From Glutinoglossum americanum (lineage: Eukaryota > Ascomycota > Geoglossomycetes > Geoglossales > Geoglossaceae): DNA of 64,000 nucleotides. Location of the stretch: positions 124,001-188,000 of the forward strand of contig JAGHQL010000021.1 of NCBI GenBank assembly GCA_020080175.1, in the 5' to 3' direction. This document shows, piece after piece, positions 36,401 through 48,007 of the stretch (the stretch's first letter is position 1; the number at the start of each line of letters is the position of its first letter). Under the pieces are notes generated by a model. The model worked only from the letters and a program-made list of their open reading frames with translations, searched no databases and was not told where the DNA came from. Both the position numbers and the translations under genes were made by a program.

Positions 36401-37366
36401 TGATCAAGTACTCGAGAAGAAGTGTTCAGGGCATATGGCAGGCTTTCCTTGCCTAACGCGTGCGTCTCCACTGCTACGGGCTGACGTGGAGAGAAATGTC
36501 GTTCTGCCCTGCGCCGTCTGCGCCGTCTGCGCCGTGCAACTGCTGCATACATCCTTGCTCCATCATAGCCAGGAGAATCAGCCCGGCTCACTCCGTTCCT
36601 CCTTCCGTCGACGATCAATCTTCCGTCGTCGGGACTAGGGACCTGGGCTTACCCCAAGCCTATGTCTCGGGGCACACGAACTGGTTCCCGTCCTGGCTTG
36701 TGGCTACCGAACCCGAGACTACTACGGCGCGTCGAGACTGGGTAATATAGCCTAGCCTTGCCCTTAGCAATCTCTCTCCGAAGAATATCAGAGGCTTTGA
36801 TATGGATGAGCGATACGAGGGCATGTTTGGGGGGTTTCCCCACAGTTGCGGGCCGGAAATTTAGAATACCAGTATCCCCGGCGCCACACCACCTAGAACG
36901 CTGCCTGGAACACCACCCCTATCAACTGCAGTGTCGGGACGCGCCTCGTTCCCTGTACCCGGTAGAAATCTCTTGGACGCTGCCTAGCCTTTTCATTAGG
37001 CGCGGATTTCTCACCAGGGTTTGAACACTGAAGCGGATTAATTGTTGACAGACCTTCAAGCTCATGTGGTGTCTTTGCTATCTTGCTATGTGTTCTGCCG
37101 CTATTGAGAAAATGATTGAAACTCGAGTGCGCCCCACAGTGCAGCATACATGCAGTTCTGCTGGTGAATGTGTTGTTTTTGTCTGGCCCTTGCGGAGTAC
37201 TCATGTATACTTGCGCGAGCTGGGACTTTAAGCACCTTCCATTCTTAACCTTGATATATCCCTCAACCCTCGTTTCCAGCAATTTCACACACAAATGCTT
37301 TGGCACTCTGCAGATTAATAGCCGCATCTCCATATATCCCTTCTGGAAGTTTTCAGCGGAATCCCC
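33435..37366. other. Gene-poor 3.9-kb interval
   Basis: Apart from one weak frame at 34120-34467 no conserved protein was seen. Small simple repeats occur: GGGTAATGG-type units at about 34820-34860, AGATGCAGAG at about 35409-35428, TTTGAA units at about 35807-35825 and TGCGCCG-type units at about 36510-36537. No tRNA could be supported. Confidence 0.4.
34120..34467 (-). CDS. Possible small membrane or secreted hypothetical protein (weak)
   Basis: An ATG-started frame with a hydrophobic segment (VLGWILFLAAAV) at about residues 75-86, followed by a short charged part with two Cys. Just before the stop the sequence GCG|GTGAGTAGG looks like a splice donor, so a real gene could continue in further exons on the minus strand. 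I recognise no family and the frame may be chance. It is listed because it combines an ATG, a single hydrophobic helix and a donor site. Confidence 0.2.
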   Translation of the reverse strand: MFKHSSKGSRYNHYHVMGSPPEYLLRIRKRIPMTASAPLSQEQSRSEEYNSLSQPDASSAIRTYSMARLFLRPSVLGWILFLAAAVCPKARHGPREVVTVTDCGGGTRQIVAVSR

Positions 37367-39588
37367 ATGGTGGGCTCCAAAAACCCGCGAGCACGGCGCA
37401 AGTCCGTGCCTAGCTCTGAGCATGTCAGGCATCGCCGCACTAGATCGGGTTGCTATACGTGTAGGACTAGAAGAGTGAAGGTCGGTTGCCCCGTCTCTTC
37501 TAAATGTTTGAATTAGTTCATGCGTGTCGGAAGTCAGGCTGATACCTTAACAGTGTGACGAGGTTCACCCAATTTGTGACCGTGAGGTCCAATTTGTCTA
37601 TTGTGATTTATAGTGTTCTGATACCTTCAATCTCGCCGCAGGATGTCGGAAGGGTGGGAGAGAATGCGTCTACCCTAACAACAAATCCTCGGGTAACAAC
37701 CTAAGGGCTGATGAAGGACGTCATTCTAATCGCGAGGGTAGTTCTTCCTTGGAGGGTGAATCTGAAGATGACATCGAGGACTATTCGGAGAATCTCCCGG
37801 AGGACGTGGAGCTGGTTGGCGAAGCTCAGAGCATGGACCTAGCGCCCAAATCAGCGAAACATGAATTCTCCGATCGTTCTATAACTAAGGGTCAGTCACC
37901 TAGCAGAAGACGCCGGCTGAATCGAACGGTATCTGAGCCTTCTTTGCTAACAGATCGGAGCCCATCACCGTCGGTGGAAAGCTCCATGACGTTTTCTGGG
38001 CCCTACTTGGGCTCCCCATCGTCTAGGGCGCTGAGAAATGTCCCGCTAAACACACCCAGCCCAGACCTAGGAAGCGATAGCGGAACCGACTGGTCTCTCC
38101 TCAGTAAAGACCTACAATTCTACTTAAATTACCACCGGAACCATTTGACCTTCCACCACTACCTCATGTTGTATGATGCTCAAGACTTTCTGCGGACCAC
38201 ATTTCTCGATATGGCCGTAAAAGATGAACCCCTCCTCTATGCGGTGGCTGGGTTCTCCGCTTTTCACCACACCATCACTCTACCTGATGGTAGAATCCAG
38301 GCTTTCTTAACTTATTATGACAAGTCGGTCTCACTACTGCTTCTTTCTTTGCGGAAAAACCAGAGGCATACGGCATCAACTCTACTCGCTATTTTACAAC
38401 TCGCCAGTTTTGAAGTACGTTAAGATTCTAACATCGAACGCCCTCGAACGCTAACGGCCCCCTAGGAATACCTTGGAGACTGGGTTAATCTTCTGATGCA
38501 TCAAAAAGCTGCCCACGAGATACTTACCGAACTGTATGACCCGCATTCGGTCATGCAGTCCCCAATGCGTCAGGTGATCTTTCACTGGTACTCCCGCTTT
38601 GCTGTATTTGCCGGTTTAATGTCTGGCCGTGAAACTGTTCTCGGGCGGGAATGGTTTTCAGCCGCCCAGCAATACTACCAGGAGCAAGTTGAGAGATATC
38701 AAGATGATGTTTGCCACAAGATTGAGGAGGCAATCGCGAGCCTCCGACTCATTGCCGTGGACATGTCTATCTTGTTCGCCAAACGAGCCAAGGAAAGCAT
38801 CCGTCATGACGAATTCGTGGGTGAGAGTGATGCTCTGCTAGATCGAATTACAGGATGGCGGGACAATATGCACCCCTCGCTGAGAGAGCGAGCATTTGCC
38901 ATCACCTCCTTCAATGGCGCTCCAGGGTTAGATTCAGACGACATAGTTGACCCATACGTACCTGGTATTCTCTTCGGAGGTCCAATCTGGACAATGAACT
39001 TCGTCCTGATTAGTTGGTATACCTTAGGGATACTGCATAGGTATCAGACAGCTCTGGCACTGCAGCGTCAACTGCCGGCCGAAGTCGAGTGCATGGCTCT
39101 TCAAACTTGTCAGCTCGCTGAAGCGATTGAGTTATATCCCGAATCCCCCCCGGGAGCAGCCTTAGCCGCTGCTCAAACTTCTCTAACTATCGCGTCTTTA
39201 TTCTTACCAATGGATGACCGGCACACCACATGGGCTCTTAGAAAGTTCTCGCGGATTGAGCAATTGGGGTACGGGCATGTACATTTATCCCTTTCGCTAT
39301 CTCTGAGACTAAACAGCCTCCTACAGATACACGCATCCCCCCGCGTTTAGAGCCAAGATGTCTGAGCGATGGAATATTCCTAGTATCAAGCACAGCTGGT
39401 CCCTAATTGACGAGAGCTGCCCTGAGATTATCCATTCCATTCGAAGCTTCGTTGAAGACCGAGCTCGAACAGCTCCAGCTCGAGACGTACTATCCAAAGA
39501 TGTCGCCGACATGAAAGCCGTATTTGGTTCAATGAAGCTCGAGGAAGGACATAATGAGTCATCATCTTCGCAGGTCAATCTAGCGTAG
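37367..39588 (+). CDS. Zn2Cys6 transcription factor (fungal_trans_2-type)
   Basis: Five exons (37367-37480, 37554-37581, 37642-38414, 38466-39268, 39327-39588) give 659 residues. The zinc cluster is at residues 28-56 with exact spacing Cx2Cx6Cx6Cx2Cx6C: GCYTCRTRRVK, CDEVHPICDR and CRKGGREC. It is preceded by a basic stretch (NPRARRK, RHRRTR). An acidic/serine-rich linker (SEDDIEDYSENLPEDVELVG) follows. A helical effector domain starts near residue 190 (LQFYLNYHRNHLTFHHYLML) and runs to the end (YTHPPAFRAKM, RWNIPSIKHSW), the pattern of the family often annotated as sterol-uptake-control (Upc2-like) regulators. The targets cannot be inferred. Introns 1 and 2 cut through the zinc cluster, leaving a 28-nt exon. 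Confidence 0.88.
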
Positions 39589-40356
39589 ATTTTTTTTGCG
39601 GCAGCCGGACCTGAGCTTGGTGATAGGACTTTCCCTAAATCATAGGCTTACCGGAAACACTGAATTAATCAGGCATCATTGAGAGCTGCTCCCAGTTGGT
39701 GTCAGAAGAAAAGCTGCAATGTTGTTTCTTTTCTTTTTTTTCTTTTTTTCTTAGGTTTTGGATATCGGAGTTCCCTGCTATGGTGCTTTGGAGCTTATTT
39801 GCGTCTTTTAAGTACACTACCTTTCTTATTAAATGCCTATACCCTCGCTTTTATTTTCGGATGGCATAATATACCATATAGCTCTATCATGTTCTGCAGA
39901 CTTTCTGGGTTTGCATATCAGGCATTGCTTATGTAAACGGAATTGGTGTCAGGCAAAAGACGCCTACAAAAAGGGCTTGTGTCAACCTCTATATTGTGTG
40001 CATTCCTAGAGTAATAGTGCGGCTAACCAATGTTACCGCTGTATGCAAGACTCTGATGGGTAGCGGGCGCCAGGTCGCGTAACGAAAGAACTATAAAATG
40101 TTTAGGGTGGCCAATACGATATAACCGCAAAGTCTTGTTGTGTATTGTTGTTCCTAGAGGTTCTTAAGTTAGATTAGGCTTCACTGTGCGCTCTAAGTTG
40201 ACTGATCAACAGCAATGCTGGTTGGAAGTCACAATCTACTGATTGTCTAGCGAGTACATTTGAGGCGGGCATCGTTGCACAGCTTAAGCACATTAAGCAG
40301 AGAGAGAATATTGTACAGAGAAGTGTCGAGCGCTCCGCTGTTAGAGAAGCGCAACC
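39589..40356. other. Intergenic, convergent 3' ends
   Basis: AT-rich with a T-tract near 39727-39750. No gene was recognised between the transcription factor and EMC4. Confidence 0.4.
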
Positions 40357-41040
40357 CTATCTGAAACCGGGCACCGCAAACTCCAAGGGCTCTCTTTCCG
40401 TTTCCCAAGCAAGCCAATCCGACCTAGTTGTCCTATACACCAAAGGGAGATGTCAGAATAGGGTTGAATCATCCATAACGAAATCTAACGCGTTGAATAT
40501 GTACTCACGGCAACAACCCCATTCCATTGACCTTCCAAATGCCGAAGCCCAGTGCCACAAACTGTATCAGGATATAGACCAGCTTAACAACCCATAGCCG
40601 ACTTCTCGTACCTTCCGTCTCGAACCGAGTAAATGTACTAGGCAGGCTAATGAGAGCCTGTATGGGGGCTTTGAAGAGCATGAAAACCATCATCACGCTG
40701 AAGATCTGTAGAGAATTGCCGGACATGTACATCATGATGGCATTTACAGGTAGCTGTTTGGCGGGCGCTATCGCGACCTCCCATGCCTTCTTCAGCTTAA
40801 GGGTATCCGTTTCTTTAGTTGTAGCGGGAAGACGGGAGGGGGTCTTTGAGGTGGTGGAGCGCTGGGGGTGTTTGTTAGCTCTAGATCGTTTGAAGGGGCT
40901 GATTATATGCTGACCTTGTTCCCGGGACCTAGGTAGCCGGGAGGGTCGGGAATGTTTGTGGATTTTGGCGCCGGGATAGGAGTAGAGTTCAAGTCGACGA
41001 CCCAGCTTGGAGGAGAGGAAGGCGAGTGTGTTTGTGCCAT
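40357..41040 (-). CDS. EMC4: ER membrane protein complex subunit 4
   Basis: Three exons (41040-40915, 40861-40509, 40432-40357) give 184 residues. The family motif is clear: NAIMMYMSGNSLQIFSVMM, then FKAPIQALISL, a second hydrophobic segment (KLVYILIQFVALGFGIWKVN) and the ending MGLLPTTRSDWLAWETER. EMC4 is a core subunit of the ER membrane complex, which inserts tail-anchored and multipass membrane proteins. The N-terminal 60 residues are polar and proline-rich, facing the cytosol. Intron lengths are 53 and 76 bp. The gene shares a 716-bp divergent promoter region with the beta-adaptin. Confidence 0.93.
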
Positions 41041-41756
41041 ATTGGTGACGAAGTATTCCTTTTTGTTAGGGTTCAAGGGGAGGCTAAGGAAAAGTGTTCG
41101 AGTGTGAGTTTGTCGCTGGTCGGGATGCTTGGCATTCGCCAGCCCTATCCCGCTGTTTACCACAACTACATGATCACCATAACGTTTCCTATCTCGACCG
41201 CTCTTACTCATAGCCATCGGCCGCTTATATCCACAGCACCACATTATCTCTAAGATAGGACAATTGAGCTGTGTACGGTGGCAGCCCTTACGCAGAGGCG
41301 GATACTCAAATTAGATGGATTGCTTCCCACGCACACGCCATAACTGTTATTCGGGGTGAAGGGTGCATGCAACCTCCATAATCTTAACGGACCACCTAGA
41401 ATATCTGGCTTTGGAACTATATTGTTTGGTCTGGTGCGACTGGTTACCTCAAGATGACATCGAGCGGGGGAGATGCGAAATTCTTTGCAAGAGTACGTCC
41501 ATTTCTCATGAGTATTCGCCGCACACAAAAACGGATACATAGAACTTGGACATATTCAATCTGTGCTGCTATTGTTACCGTCAGAGGACACGGCTCCTCT
41601 GTGATGTCGCCTGCTTTCATAATGATTTCATCCAAATTGTGTCGATCCCTCTACGTTAGCGTATCTTTGATATATTGTGGAGTTGTTTCACTACCTTGCT
41701 TATCTCAGTAACTTGTATCTCAATGTTATCTCGGATCCTCGAACACTGCAGCAGCC
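41041..41756. other. Intergenic, divergent promoters of EMC4 and beta-adaptin
   Basis: No gene was recognised. The segment contains the promoters of both neighbours. Confidence 0.45.
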
Positions 41757-44226
41757 ATGTTCACTCCTCACTATGCAGCCCCCCCTCCGTCTCCTTCACC
41801 CACTCAAGCTTCATCATATTTACGATCTCGACAGGGTAAAGTTGCAGAGCTGCGGCAAGAGCTGAATAGCGGGGGACGGAAGGATAAGAACCACTCCGCA
41901 AAGAAGATTGCATTGAAGAAGATCGTGGCGAATATGACTATGAGCAATAACGATATGGCTGGGTTGTTTCCAGACATTGTGAATTGCATGCAGATTTCCA
42001 GCCTGGAGATCAAGAAAATGTGAGCGCCACCACAAGCAAGAGGTTTGGTTTGTGGTCGAGCTGATTTTTGGTAATAGGTGCTTCTTGTTTTTAGTGAATT
42101 ATGGCCGGCTGAAGCCAGAGATGGCTTTAAAGGCTTTACCTATCCTCGTCAATGTACGCACCACTAATTCCAATGAAAGTTTGGAGTACTCATTGGTTGT
42201 TGGCATATATAGGACATGGACGATGTTAACCCCCTTGTCCGGGCCCTAGCTTTGCGCACGATGTCCTATATCCATGTTCGCGAATTTGTCGAAGCCACTG
42301 TCCCCCCCCTCAAAACCCTCCTCAAGGATCTGGACCCATATGTGCGGAAGACCGCGGCTTTCACTGTGGCGAAGCTATATGACCACGACAGAGTGCTTGT
42401 GGAGGGGTCGAGTCTTATTGACAAGCTTAATGGGATGTTGAGGGATGATAACCCTACCGTGGTTGCTAGCGCATTAGCAGCTTTAATGGATATTTGGGAG
42501 AAAAGCGAGACTATCAAGATGACTATTGACTATGGCAATGCCTCAAAAATTGTTCAAATCCTTCCAGACTGCTCCGAGTAAGTTCACCCCGGTTGAAGAA
42601 TTAGAAGGAAGCAACGACCATTAGCAGTCTTCACGTTTGAGAAATTAGCTAATCGCTGGGTAGGTGGGGTCAAACATATATCCTGGAGGCTCTCATGTCT
42701 TATGTCCCCCAGGATTGCGCAGATGCCTCTATGATCGCTGAGCGAATATCCCCACGTCTCTCCCACTCAAATTCTGCTGTTGTCCTCACCTGCATCCGTG
42801 TCATCCTCTACCTCATGAATTATATCGCGGATCAAAAACAAATATCTTCTCTTTGCCGGAAATTATCCCCTCCGCTCGTCACGCTACTGGCAAAGGGGTC
42901 TGAGGTGCAGTACCTAGCACTTCGAAACGCTCTGTTAATTCTGCAGAGACGCCCGGAAGTCTTGAGGAATGACATCCGCGTTTTCTTCTGCAAATATAAC
43001 GACCCAATATATGTCAAAGTCACCAAACTGGAGTTGATATTCATGCTTGCTACAGAGAGCAACATCGAGGAGGTTTTGACTGAGCTTAGAGAGTGCGTTT
43101 ATACACTCGTTATGGGAAACGCAACACTGATGTGTCCTTTTGCTGACAAGTCGAGTCTAGATATGCTATGGAAATTGACGTGCATTTCGTGCGGAAGTCT
43201 GTCCGAGCAATTGGTAAGCTGGCAATTAAAATAGAGCCAGCAGCCAAAAGATGCATCAACACCCTCCTTGATCTTGTTGCCACCAAGGTATCCTACATCG
43301 TCCAGGAAGCAACTGTCGTCATACGGAACATCTTCCGTAAATACCCTAACCAGTATGAGTCTATCATCTCCACGCTCTGCGAGAATCTAGACTCTCTCGA
43401 CGAGCCAGAAGCTAAAGCCGCCATGATCTGGGTTATCGGCCAATATGCCGACAGAATTGACAACTCAGATGTCCTACTAGAGGACTTCTTGTACTCGTTC
43501 GCGGAAGAGCCAGTAGAAGTCCAACTAGCCCTTCTAACGGCTACCGTCAAACTCTTTATCCAGCGCCCTACGAAAGGTCAAGACCTTGTGCCGAAAGTCC
43601 TCAAGTGGGCAACTGAGGAAACAGATAATCCAGACTTACGGGACCGGGGTTACATGTATTGGCGTCTTCTATCATCCGACCCAGCCACAGCAAAACAAGT
43701 AGTGATGGGTGAGAAGCCACCCATTACAGCAGAGTCCGAAAAGCTCGACCCTGCAACGCTAGAGGAGATGTGCCTAAACGTTGGCACCTTAGCCACGGTT
43801 TATCTGAAGCCAGTCCAACAAGTATTTCGATCTGCAAGGCCACGCAGACTACATGATAGCCCAGCCCTTCAGAAACACCTTCTACCAACCACATTACAGG
43901 CTATAGACGCACAGAAATCCCTACCAGGCCTTGGTCTCGAGGGCCAGCCTTCCAGTCTGCGCCCTCCGGGACCTAATGGTAACACTAACGGTCATGGCGC
44001 TATGCGGCAGGGGGATGTAACGGCTGCGGCTGATGCAGCTGATGCGTATTTCGCAGGTGCAGGAAATCAGCAAATGGCTGCAATGACAGTCCGGGATGAT
44101 GGGTTTGGGGGCAGCCCTGTCGTCGGCTCGATGGGCGAGAGCCAGTATGTTGTTAACCAGAACCAGCCGCAACAGGTATACCCGCCGGCTGTTGGGAGTG
44201 GAAATGGGGACTTGTTGCTATTGTAA
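41757..44226 (+). CDS. APL2: Beta-adaptin, probably AP-1 complex
   Basis: Five exons (41757-42019, 42078-42153, 42213-42577, 42664-43092, 43161-44226) give 732 residues. The armadillo-like trunk fills residues 25-590, with the hallmark [78 protein letters not shown] and [12 protein letters not shown] stretches. The C-terminus is a glycine/asparagine-rich hinge ending GDLLLL, with no appendage (ear) domain. AP-1 sorts clathrin cargo between trans-Golgi and endosomes. The alternative is the AP-2 beta subunit; the ear-less length and the final block fit my memory of filamentous-fungal AP-1 beta. Introns are 58-86 bp. Confidence 0.85.
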
Positions 44227-44849
44227 TGGGTCGACAAAAGAAGGCTCTCGGCTGGTTATGGAACAGCCTTATTCTTCTTTCTTGGGGGGGCGCAGAAGCG
44301 GCTAGATCCAATTCGTTAGCCTTGGATGGAGAGCATCCCGAAGGCATTTATTGCGACCCACTCTCTGAGCGATGGGAATGCATAATGGTGTGTTTCATTT
44401 CCTGCGTTCTGTAGCAATATGTAGAACTCGACTGTCTCGTCGATTTGGGTACTCCAGCACCCATCGTGGCAAAGAGGTAGCGAAGCGTCGTTTGGATAGT
44501 CGGGGTAATTTCAATAGTACTGGTGCTACATGTAGCCTACGGATACAGTGTTGAAGCGTACATGAGCCCCTAACCACTTGGAACCTACTGTACGGAGTAA
44601 CACAATATGTCGGTGAACTAGCCTCCGAAAACTGAGGGTCTCGACGCCTTTTTTGGATGCCTTTCCATCATGGACTATTACCGCTTACCTCACCATCTGT
44701 CTATATGACCATGGCAGCAAACCCAACTGATACATTAGAGGTGCATAATGAGTTAGATATATTGTACGGAATTTGTGGATCAATGCCAAGGCTGCCAAGC
44801 ATATCAAGTGTGTATTGTAATACATATTTCTGGACCAATCAAAGGCATG

Positions 44850-44963
44850 TAAAACTTAAAACTTATTTCAAGTTCATCAGAAACATCTAGTTAGTGCATA
44901 AGTTTTAAGATTCTTCGCTTAGGTGAGCTTAACTGAGATTTAGTTAAGAGTCTTAAGACTTAT
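44850..44963. repeat. Nested inverted repeats, possible MITE remnant
   Basis: AAAACTTAAAACTTAT near 44851 is inverted as ATAAGTTTTAAGATTCTT at 44899-44914, which is again inverted as AAGAGTCTTAAGACTTAT near 44946-44963. Between the last two, CTTAACT and AGTTAAG form a further inner stem. Confidence 0.5.
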
Positions 44964-45527
44964 GGTGCCGTCCTACGTACCGCCGGCCGACTTAACGAGG
45001 CCGTCCGTACTTAACCACCCATCGGTGGCTCCGACGCACTGCTGTAGGTTAGAACAATCACACCAGCGTAACAACCATCAGCTGTGCATCCTCAAATACA
45101 GTACGCCCTTTAACTTTCCTTGGTAAAACCACCTGTCGAAGCGCGGCTCCAGTCCCCACACCGACTACAACTGTTAATCCCTGACGGCATACCATCCATC
45201 CTGTCCACACCAACTAAGACAAGCACATTATGACACTCATGCTGCATATCCTCTTCCGGCTTCCCTCTTGTCACGGTGCTCGAAACTTCCAAGCACCAAA
45301 CTGGTAACCCTGGTGCCATTTGCGGGTAATCAGGTGCTCGCTAGCCGGATATGCTTCCGTCTGGTATGTTGCGGGATCGGTCGAGATAACATGTTTTCCC
45401 AGAGACTTTGCCGGTCATCATTACCATCACATGGCTCAGGACTGTGATCTCTGCCCTCAAGATGCGAGATGTGAGGGGTGACTTGGACCAACGGACTTCT
45501 GAGTGAAGGACTTTCATTTTTTTGACG

Positions 45528-45590
45528 GTGTCGTAGCGATCAGTAAGGAGGTGCCTTCCGTTATACCTGACTCGGCCCGCGCTACGACAC
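45528..45590. repeat. Perfect 11-bp inverted repeat, 41-bp spacer
   Basis: GTGTCGTAGCG at 45528-45538 is exactly inverted as CGCTACGACAC at 45580-45590. It could be a hairpin or the ends of a tiny element. No gene is nearby except the RPB1 remnant downstream. Confidence 0.6.
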
Positions 45591-45914
45591 TAAGTACGTA
45601 TGTGTAGCGCCTAGGATCCTGAATGTATGACCTAGGAGCTCCGCTAATTGGGCGCGGGATAGTATAGGCATGAGCGTCTGCAAAGCATCTATTATATCTT
45701 CCAGTTGCTGTGCTGTGTGGGAGCCGTGAGCTGGCTGAGGCGCACTCTTGGGCCTCTTGTGGTCTCTGTTCCAGTCATTACCTAACTAGGAAGAGGTCCA
45801 CGGCACCTAAATCCGCTCCACCGTGATGGAGTTAGCCTTGTAGGCAAACCGATCTCCACTCCGCTGAAGTCATTTCTCAGGTTAGGGGCTTCTGGACAAG
45901 CTCATGGTTATCTG

Positions 45915-47441
45915 AGGAGATGACGCTCTCTCTCATGAATGTTAAGGGAATGCGACCTTGCTTAAGGCTCACCCCTGGCCTCGTCTTGCATTCAAAAGGC
46001 TCGCGATGTAATGCCCGATTAGCAAGCTTACGCTACAGCCGGCTCTCGGTGAAGTTGAGAATTGATTTTTACGTGCTGCCCTCAGCGCTAGAGAAATGGG
46101 CGGGGCCCTCGCAGCGCAGCCTATTAGAGATCCAGCCACTCAGATGCAACTTGACATTCTATTTTGCTGCCGCTTCTGCGAAATACACCCCTCTTGATGT
46201 TCCCCATCTAAAGGGGATTGATTCTTAAAGTCGCCAAGAGACACCAAAACGCCATCTATGATAGCTCATCAAGAAGGCACGACTGGCAACAAGGAAATGG
46301 CAGAGTCCAGAACGGCAGTCCAGATGGCTCCTTTGTATTATTCTTAGTCGCCGTAAGCTGTTTGATGAGGGATTGACGGTTGAAGGCGTCGTGTCGAAGA
46401 TAAAGGGGAAACACTCTAGGGATATGGCGATCTTTTTTCGCTGACAACAACACGGATCAGTAGATGAAGGTTGACCCTCCGAAGAGCGGCCTTGAAGATG
46501 ACAACGAGCAGACGGAGGGTGAAATGTTGAAGAGGCTGAAAAGCCATATTCTAGATAACCTCACTTTGCGTGGTGTGCCAGGTAGCGAGAGGACTTTCTC
46601 GAATGAGAAACCGTGACTTAGGACCGACGAAGAAGGGCGCTTGGTGGTGAAGACCGGCCCCTGGAAACCGCAGCCCAGGCGAACCCGACGATTGTCGCAG
46701 TATCTCTGAGAACGCACAAGAACATGCTGAATACTATGATATCCGAAAACCCAAGAATGCCCGGCGTTGGCGTTAAAGGCCCCTACATAGTGGAGCGGCT
46801 ACACCTTATGATGGTGGCTAGCTGTTGCAAGAAGGCAGATATCTTGCCTCACCAGATTACAGTACATCATAGCCTCCAATAGCCGACACAAGCTTAGAAG
46901 CTCCGGTTAGATTCACGGGATATCAGCCTACTGGGTTTTGTGGAGGGCTGAGCTCTTATGCTCAAAGCCCCAGTCACTCGTATTCTCCGAGCGGCTCTTT
47001 CGACCCTATCCCGACCTCCCCAGGGTTCCCACCATCGTCTCCTAATGCCCCCTCTCCTCGCCTAGTGTGGGCACGTCTAGCCCCGGCTTCGTTCCCCCCC
47101 GTTCTTCACATCCTCCTCTCAATACCCCCTCTTCTCGCCTGGTATGAGCACGTCTAGCCCCGGCTTTGTTCCCCCCGTTCCTCACAACCTCTTCTCAATA
47201 CCCCTTCTCCTCGCTTAGCATGAGCATGTCTAGCCCCAGCTTCACTTCCGCCCGCTTCTCACCCACTAATCCAGCGTTCTGCCCCAGTTCGCCCAACTAC
47301 TCACCAACATCCTCAGCCTACGCTCAAGCTAGCGTTTCGCCCGTTTCGCCACATTGCTCTCCAAGCTCCTAATTAATCACCTACATCCTCTAATTACAGC
47401 CCAACCCCGCCTAACTGCAGCCTGACGTCTTCAAGCTGTGT
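45915..47441 (+). pseudogene. Decayed fragment of RPB1, RNA polymerase II largest subunit, with CTD
   Basis: RPB1 blocks occur in order across several frames. They include GNATLL near 45950, FKRLAM, a GEVEN-type stretch near 46050, REMGGALAAQPIRDPATQM (46090-46150; family GEMVGTLAAQSIGEPATQM), KTPSMI (near 46250) and LSRRKLFDEGL (near 46350). Then come MLKRLKSHILDNLTLRGVPG (near 46530), QNMLNT-like KNMLNTMISENPRM (near 46718) and YQPTGF at 46921. After that lie CTD-like heptads: SHSYSPSG, FSPTNPAF, NYSPTSSAYAQAS and a final SPTSSNYSPTPPN near 47380-47410. In-frame stops such as TGA and TAA, frame shifts, and the loss of some 250-300 residues between the SHILDNLTLRGV and KNMLNT blocks show it is dead. 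The functional RPB1 must lie elsewhere. Confidence 0.85.
47064..47300 (+). repeat. About 77-bp tandem repeat inside the RPB1 remnant's CTD region
   Basis: Three units beginning near 47064, 47141 and 47218 share CACGTCTAGCCCCGGCTT (third copy CATGTCTAGCCCCAGCTT) followed by pyrimidine-rich sequence. The unit is not a multiple of three, so it changes frame; it arose in, or survived only in, non-coding sequence. Confidence 0.65.
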
Positions 47442-48007
47442 AAATACGGCAGCCACAAGCGATAAGGGTTCGGGAGAGTAACGGTTTTAATCCCAACAAG
47501 CATGGATCTCGCTGGACAAAAGGTCGACCGCCATCTTGACTTCCTCTACATGGTAGTCTCTTTATCCGTAATAATGGCGAACCTGAATTTTACGTGCTCA
47601 AGCGCATCACCGCGCACGATTCAGGAGATCTAGTTTGAAGGAAGTCAAGAGCACGAATGTCTGGCATGCTGCGTATCCACAGACTATGGTAAGCGTTTTT
47701 CCTAAATGGTTCAATTTATTGTAGTAAGCAAAAATGCCTGTCCACTTTAGTAGTCTAAGTACTACTTAGCACTACTTAGCACTACTCATTCGTGCTGGAT
47801 TTCACTTATGAAAGTTTAATGTGTATTAGCATACATATTAAAACACAGCCTAGCAGTTGCCCTCCGCTGAGCTTAGTAATATTTTTGCGGCAACTTTAGC
47901 GAGAGCCTAAATGAGAGCGATGCTGGGTAACCAGGCGTTGTGTATAGATGGGGCGACCTCGTTACCTCCGTCCAGTTCGGATCAAAGCTTACTACTTACT
48001 ACCCAGC
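47442..48007. other. Intergenic upstream of VMA9
   Basis: No gene was recognised. A short ACTACTTAGC tandem stands at about 47761-47785. The end of the segment is the VMA9 promoter. Confidence 0.4.

Larger units (their letters stand above)
44227..45914. other. Gene-free interval with inverted repeats
   Basis: No conserved protein was recognised. Two sets of inverted repeats stand out, at 44850-44963 and 45528-45590. The last part (about 45780-45914) may hold still more decayed RPB1 sequence. Confidence 0.4.

Noticed and set aside
39269-39350. Transcription factor ending at the stop near 39350
   Set aside because: An intron 39269-39326 joins GGG to TACACGCATCC, giving the conserved YTHPPAFRAKM stretch and a further 87 residues.
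46256-46717. Two minus-strand open frames of 65 and 86 residues
   Set aside because: They are shadows of the RPB1 remnant. The plus strand carries the conserved polymerase motifs.
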